A DNA stretch of 64,000 nucleotides. Source: Oceanihabitans gracilariae (lineage in GTDB: Bacteria > Bacteroidota > Bacteroidia > Flavobacteriales > Flavobacteriaceae). Numbering within the stretch: the first letter of the stretch is position 1; each line of letters opens with the position of its first letter. Location: NCBI RefSeq assembly GCF_042684485.1, contig NZ_JBHULM010000011.1:682001-746000 (forward strand), given 5' to 3'. This document shows, in pieces, positions 61,980 through 64,000 of the stretch. The notes below the pieces were generated by a model, which saw only the letters and a list, made by a program, of their open reading frames with translations, did not search any database and was not told where the DNA came from. The translations under genes were made by a program, and so were the position numbers.

Positions 61980-63677
61980 ATGAAAAAAATCTACCTTTTA
62001 CTTTGTATCTGCGTTTTCGTATTTACAGCTAATGCACAAAATGAAATATCGCCAGACTACAATTTTACAGTAAGTGAACCTTATCAGGTATATGATGCTG
62101 CTAAAAAATATTATTTTAGTAAAAACAGCGAAATTCTAGCGGTTAAACCATGGAAAAAATATCTGGTTATTCAAAAATTTGGGGTAGACGGATTACAGCT
62201 TATTTCTGAAAAAAAATACGAAGATCTTCCAGACAATTACGTAGTTGAAGGAATGATAGAGTTACAAGATAAATACTACTTTTTCTACTCTTCTTGGTCT
62301 GGTAAAAAAACAAAACAAGAACGTTTATACTACAGAGAAATAGATTTTAATACAGGAGAATTTATTGGAGAAAGCGTTAAATTAATTAATGTTTCTGGTA
62401 AACTAGCAGGCTCTCCAATGGCAACATACACCTCTGGAGGAGGTTTTGCTGTTGGTGGATTTGGAATGAGTTTTGGAGGCTTTGGTGTAGTAGATAAGTT
62501 TGACTTTTTAACCTCTAAAGATGAATCTAAATTATTAGTTCAATATAGAAAGAAGCCAAAGGTTAAAAGAGACACTAAAAGCTACGATAAAATTGGCGTA
62601 AATGTTTTTGATACTAATTTAAATACTATTTGGTCTAAAGAGTATAAAATGCCTTATACCGAAAGAAGAATGAATCTAGTAGATTTTGCTGTAGATTCTG
62701 ATGGTCATGGTTATATATTAACTAAAGTTTTTCATGACGATAGTAACAAAGACAAGAGAAAGAAAAAAGATACAGAGGCCAATTACCACATGGAACTGTT
62801 TAGACTATTAGATGGCTCTGAAGGAATTGAAAAAAGTAAAATTGTATTAAATGATAAATTTATAAACGGTATTTCTTTATTTGAATCTCCAGATGGTTTT
62901 ATGGTTTGTGCTGGTTTTTACACCAACGGTTTAAATAACAACCTAGGTAATTCTGATGGTTTATTTACCTTTAAAATTACAAAAGAAGGAGAGTTAGTAG
63001 AAAAAAATGCTCATGAAATTCCGGTAGAAGTTTTAAACCAATACGTTAGCAAAAGAACCCAAAAGAAAAACAAGAAAAAAGACAAGGAAAACAAAGCAGA
63101 ATTTACCAATTTGCAATTACGTGATTTAATAATAAATCCGGATGGTAGCTTAGTTTTAATTGGCGAACAAACCTACGTTGTTACTCATTATAGAAGCAAT
63201 GGCCAAGTATACTATACGTTTCATAACAACGATATGTTACTCTCTAAAGTAGATGCTTCTGGTGATTTAGAGTGGATGAAAAAACTACCTAAAAGACAAT
63301 CTGGAGCACCAAAAATAGGGCAAGTTTATGATACAAGTAAAACCTATCAAGGTGGTATGTCATACTCTTATTTTTTCACCAACGGAAACCATTACATGGT
63401 GTATTTAGATAACGTAAAAAACATAGATTTAAAATTAGATGAAGTACCTGCAAAACATAGTGATGGTCATGGAGGATATCTTACCGCTTACAAAATTAAT
63501 GATGCTACTGGTACTGTTACTAAAGACAATATTTTAGACACAAGAAACGTAACCAACAAATTAGAAGTGTATCAATTTAGCAACAATAGAGTGGTTAAAA
63601 CTGCAGAAAACCAATTTGTAATTGAGTTTTACAAAAAGAAAAAAGAAGACGTTTTAATTAAAGTAGAAATTAAATAA
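61980..63677 (+). CDS. Secreted protein of unknown function
   Basis: A 565-residue protein with a signal peptide (TANAQ). Strand-rich, with a glycine-rich patch GGGFAVGGFGMSFGGFG and a lysine-rich charged loop (KRTQKKNKKKDKEN). Repeated short beta motifs suggest a propeller. No family I can name. Followed by a terminator. Confidence 0.75.
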   Translation: MKKIYLLLCICVFVFTANAQNEISPDYNFTVSEPYQVYDAAKKYYFSKNSEILAVKPWKKYLVIQKFGVDGLQLISEKKYEDLPDNYVVEGMIELQDKYYFFYSSWSGKKTKQERLYYREIDFNTGEFIGESVKLINVSGKLAGSPMATYTSGGGFAVGGFGMSFGGFGVVDKFDFLTSKDESKLLVQYRKKPKVKRDTKSYDKIGVNVFDTNLNTIWSKEYKMPYTERRMNLVDFAVDSDGHGYILTKVFHDDSNKDKRKKKDTEANYHMELFRLLDGSEGIEKSKIVLNDKFINGISLFESPDGFMVCAGFYTNGLNNNLGNSDGLFTFKITKEGELVEKNAHEIPVEVLNQYVSKRTQKKNKKKDKENKAEFTNLQLRDLIINPDGSLVLIGEQTYVVTHYRSNGQVYYTFHNNDMLLSKVDASGDLEWMKKLPKRQSGAPKIGQVYDTSKTYQGGMSYSYFFTNGNHYMVYLDNVKNIDLKLDEVPAKHSDGHGGYLTAYKINDATGTVTKDNILDTRNVTNKLEVYQFSNNRVVKTAENQFVIEFYKKKKEDVLIKVEIK

Positions 63678-63700
63678 GTTACTCTTATAAATTAAAATAG

Positions 63701-63728
63701 AAAGCGAACCCATGGGTTCGCTTTTTTT
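63701..63728 (+). terminator. Intrinsic terminator
   Basis: AAAGCGAACCCA and its exact inverse form a 24-bp palindrome followed by a T run, after the gene at 61980. Confidence 0.92.
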
Positions 63729-63808
63729 ATTCACAACCCATAGCAATAACAATAATCTTAGTTTAAATTTTACTACATTTATAATCAACAATAACAAAAA
63801 GTATAATT

Positions 63809-64000
63809 ATGAAAAAACAACTATCTATTATCTTGCTTCTTTTCTGTACTACTATAATGGTAGCTCAAAAAGGTAAAGTTCAAGAAGGCGACTGGAAAAA
63901 CCTTAAAAACATTACAGCATTCAACCTTGAATTTGATTATTCTGATCTAGAAATTCCTAAATATGATAATGAAGAAGAATTTTTAAAAGATAAAATGCAA
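63809..64000 (+). CDS. Start of a secreted protein, cut by the right edge
   Basis: 64 codons visible from ATG 63809. A signal peptide ends near residue 19 (MVAQ), then a charged region. The frame is open at base 64000. Function cannot be judged. Confidence 0.75.
   Translation, partial: MKKQLSIILLLFCTTIMVAQKGKVQEGDWKNLKNITAFNLEFDYSDLEIPKYDNEEEFLKDKMQ

Overview
The window is a low-GC stretch from a member of the Bacteroidota, most likely a marine Flavobacteriaceae. This rests on SusC/SusD pairs, many signal-peptidase-II lipoproteins with short lipoboxes, several promoters matching the Bacteroidota -7 consensus TAnnTTTG, A-rich leaders instead of Shine-Dalgarno sites, and a complete alginate utilisation locus. 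No rRNA, tRNA, CRISPR array or intact insertion sequence was found.

Layout. 1-2836: an OlsF/PlsC-like acyltransferase (cut by the left edge), aspartate kinase and an SSAT-type GNAT enzyme, all on the minus strand. 2955-3959: class I fructose-1,6-bisphosphatase. 4033-7238: a compact four-gene signalling module (coiled-coil protein, longin/roadblock-like protein, Ras/Rab-like small GTPase, hybrid histidine kinase); I regard it as the best candidate for an undescribed system. 7294-14820: TerB-like protein, Mfd, a TlpA-like thioredoxin lipid-envelope protein and an unusual long PLP enzyme. 14853-15778: a DUF2071 gene with foreign codon use, followed by a long cassette-end-like palindrome. 16604-19914: a TetR-controlled redox group (AhpD-like, FrnE/DsbA-like, peroxiredoxin, HAD). 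19969-28664: YraN, LD-carboxypeptidase, MetG, small envelope lipoproteins, Tex, and an amidase with a peptidoglycan-binding domain.

29065-53082 is the alginate locus. Two PL6 lyases, a PL7 lyase and a PL17 oligoalginate lyase (all lipoproteins) cut alginate. SusC/SusD import oligomers. KdgF opens the unsaturated uronate to the 4-deoxy-5-keto uronate (DEH). One of two SDR enzymes should reduce DEH to 2-keto-3-deoxygluconate, which KdgK and KdgA turn into pyruvate and glyceraldehyde-3-phosphate. An MFS permease of the hexuronate type and a fused gluconokinase/6-phosphogluconate dehydrogenase add related sugar-acid chemistry. A 27-bp operator made of two TTGGTWAACCAA-like palindromes occurs three times, each time over the -7 box of a promoter (before PL6-1, PL6-2 and SusC). 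It fits the FadR-type GntR regulator encoded at 46247, the same class as the AusR repressor of Zobellia alginate genes. Two of the three leaders also carry terminator-like hairpins, a tetranucleotide repeat precedes a transporter gene, and a half-length LacI-type protein ends the catabolic operon.

53140-64000: a tail-less SSB, a GNAT enzyme, a zinc-ribbon protein, a CBS-pair protein, a membrane M28 peptidase, an M13 peptidase, two small lipoproteins, SDR-type threonine dehydrogenase, a secreted protein of unknown role, and the start of a further secreted protein cut by the right edge.
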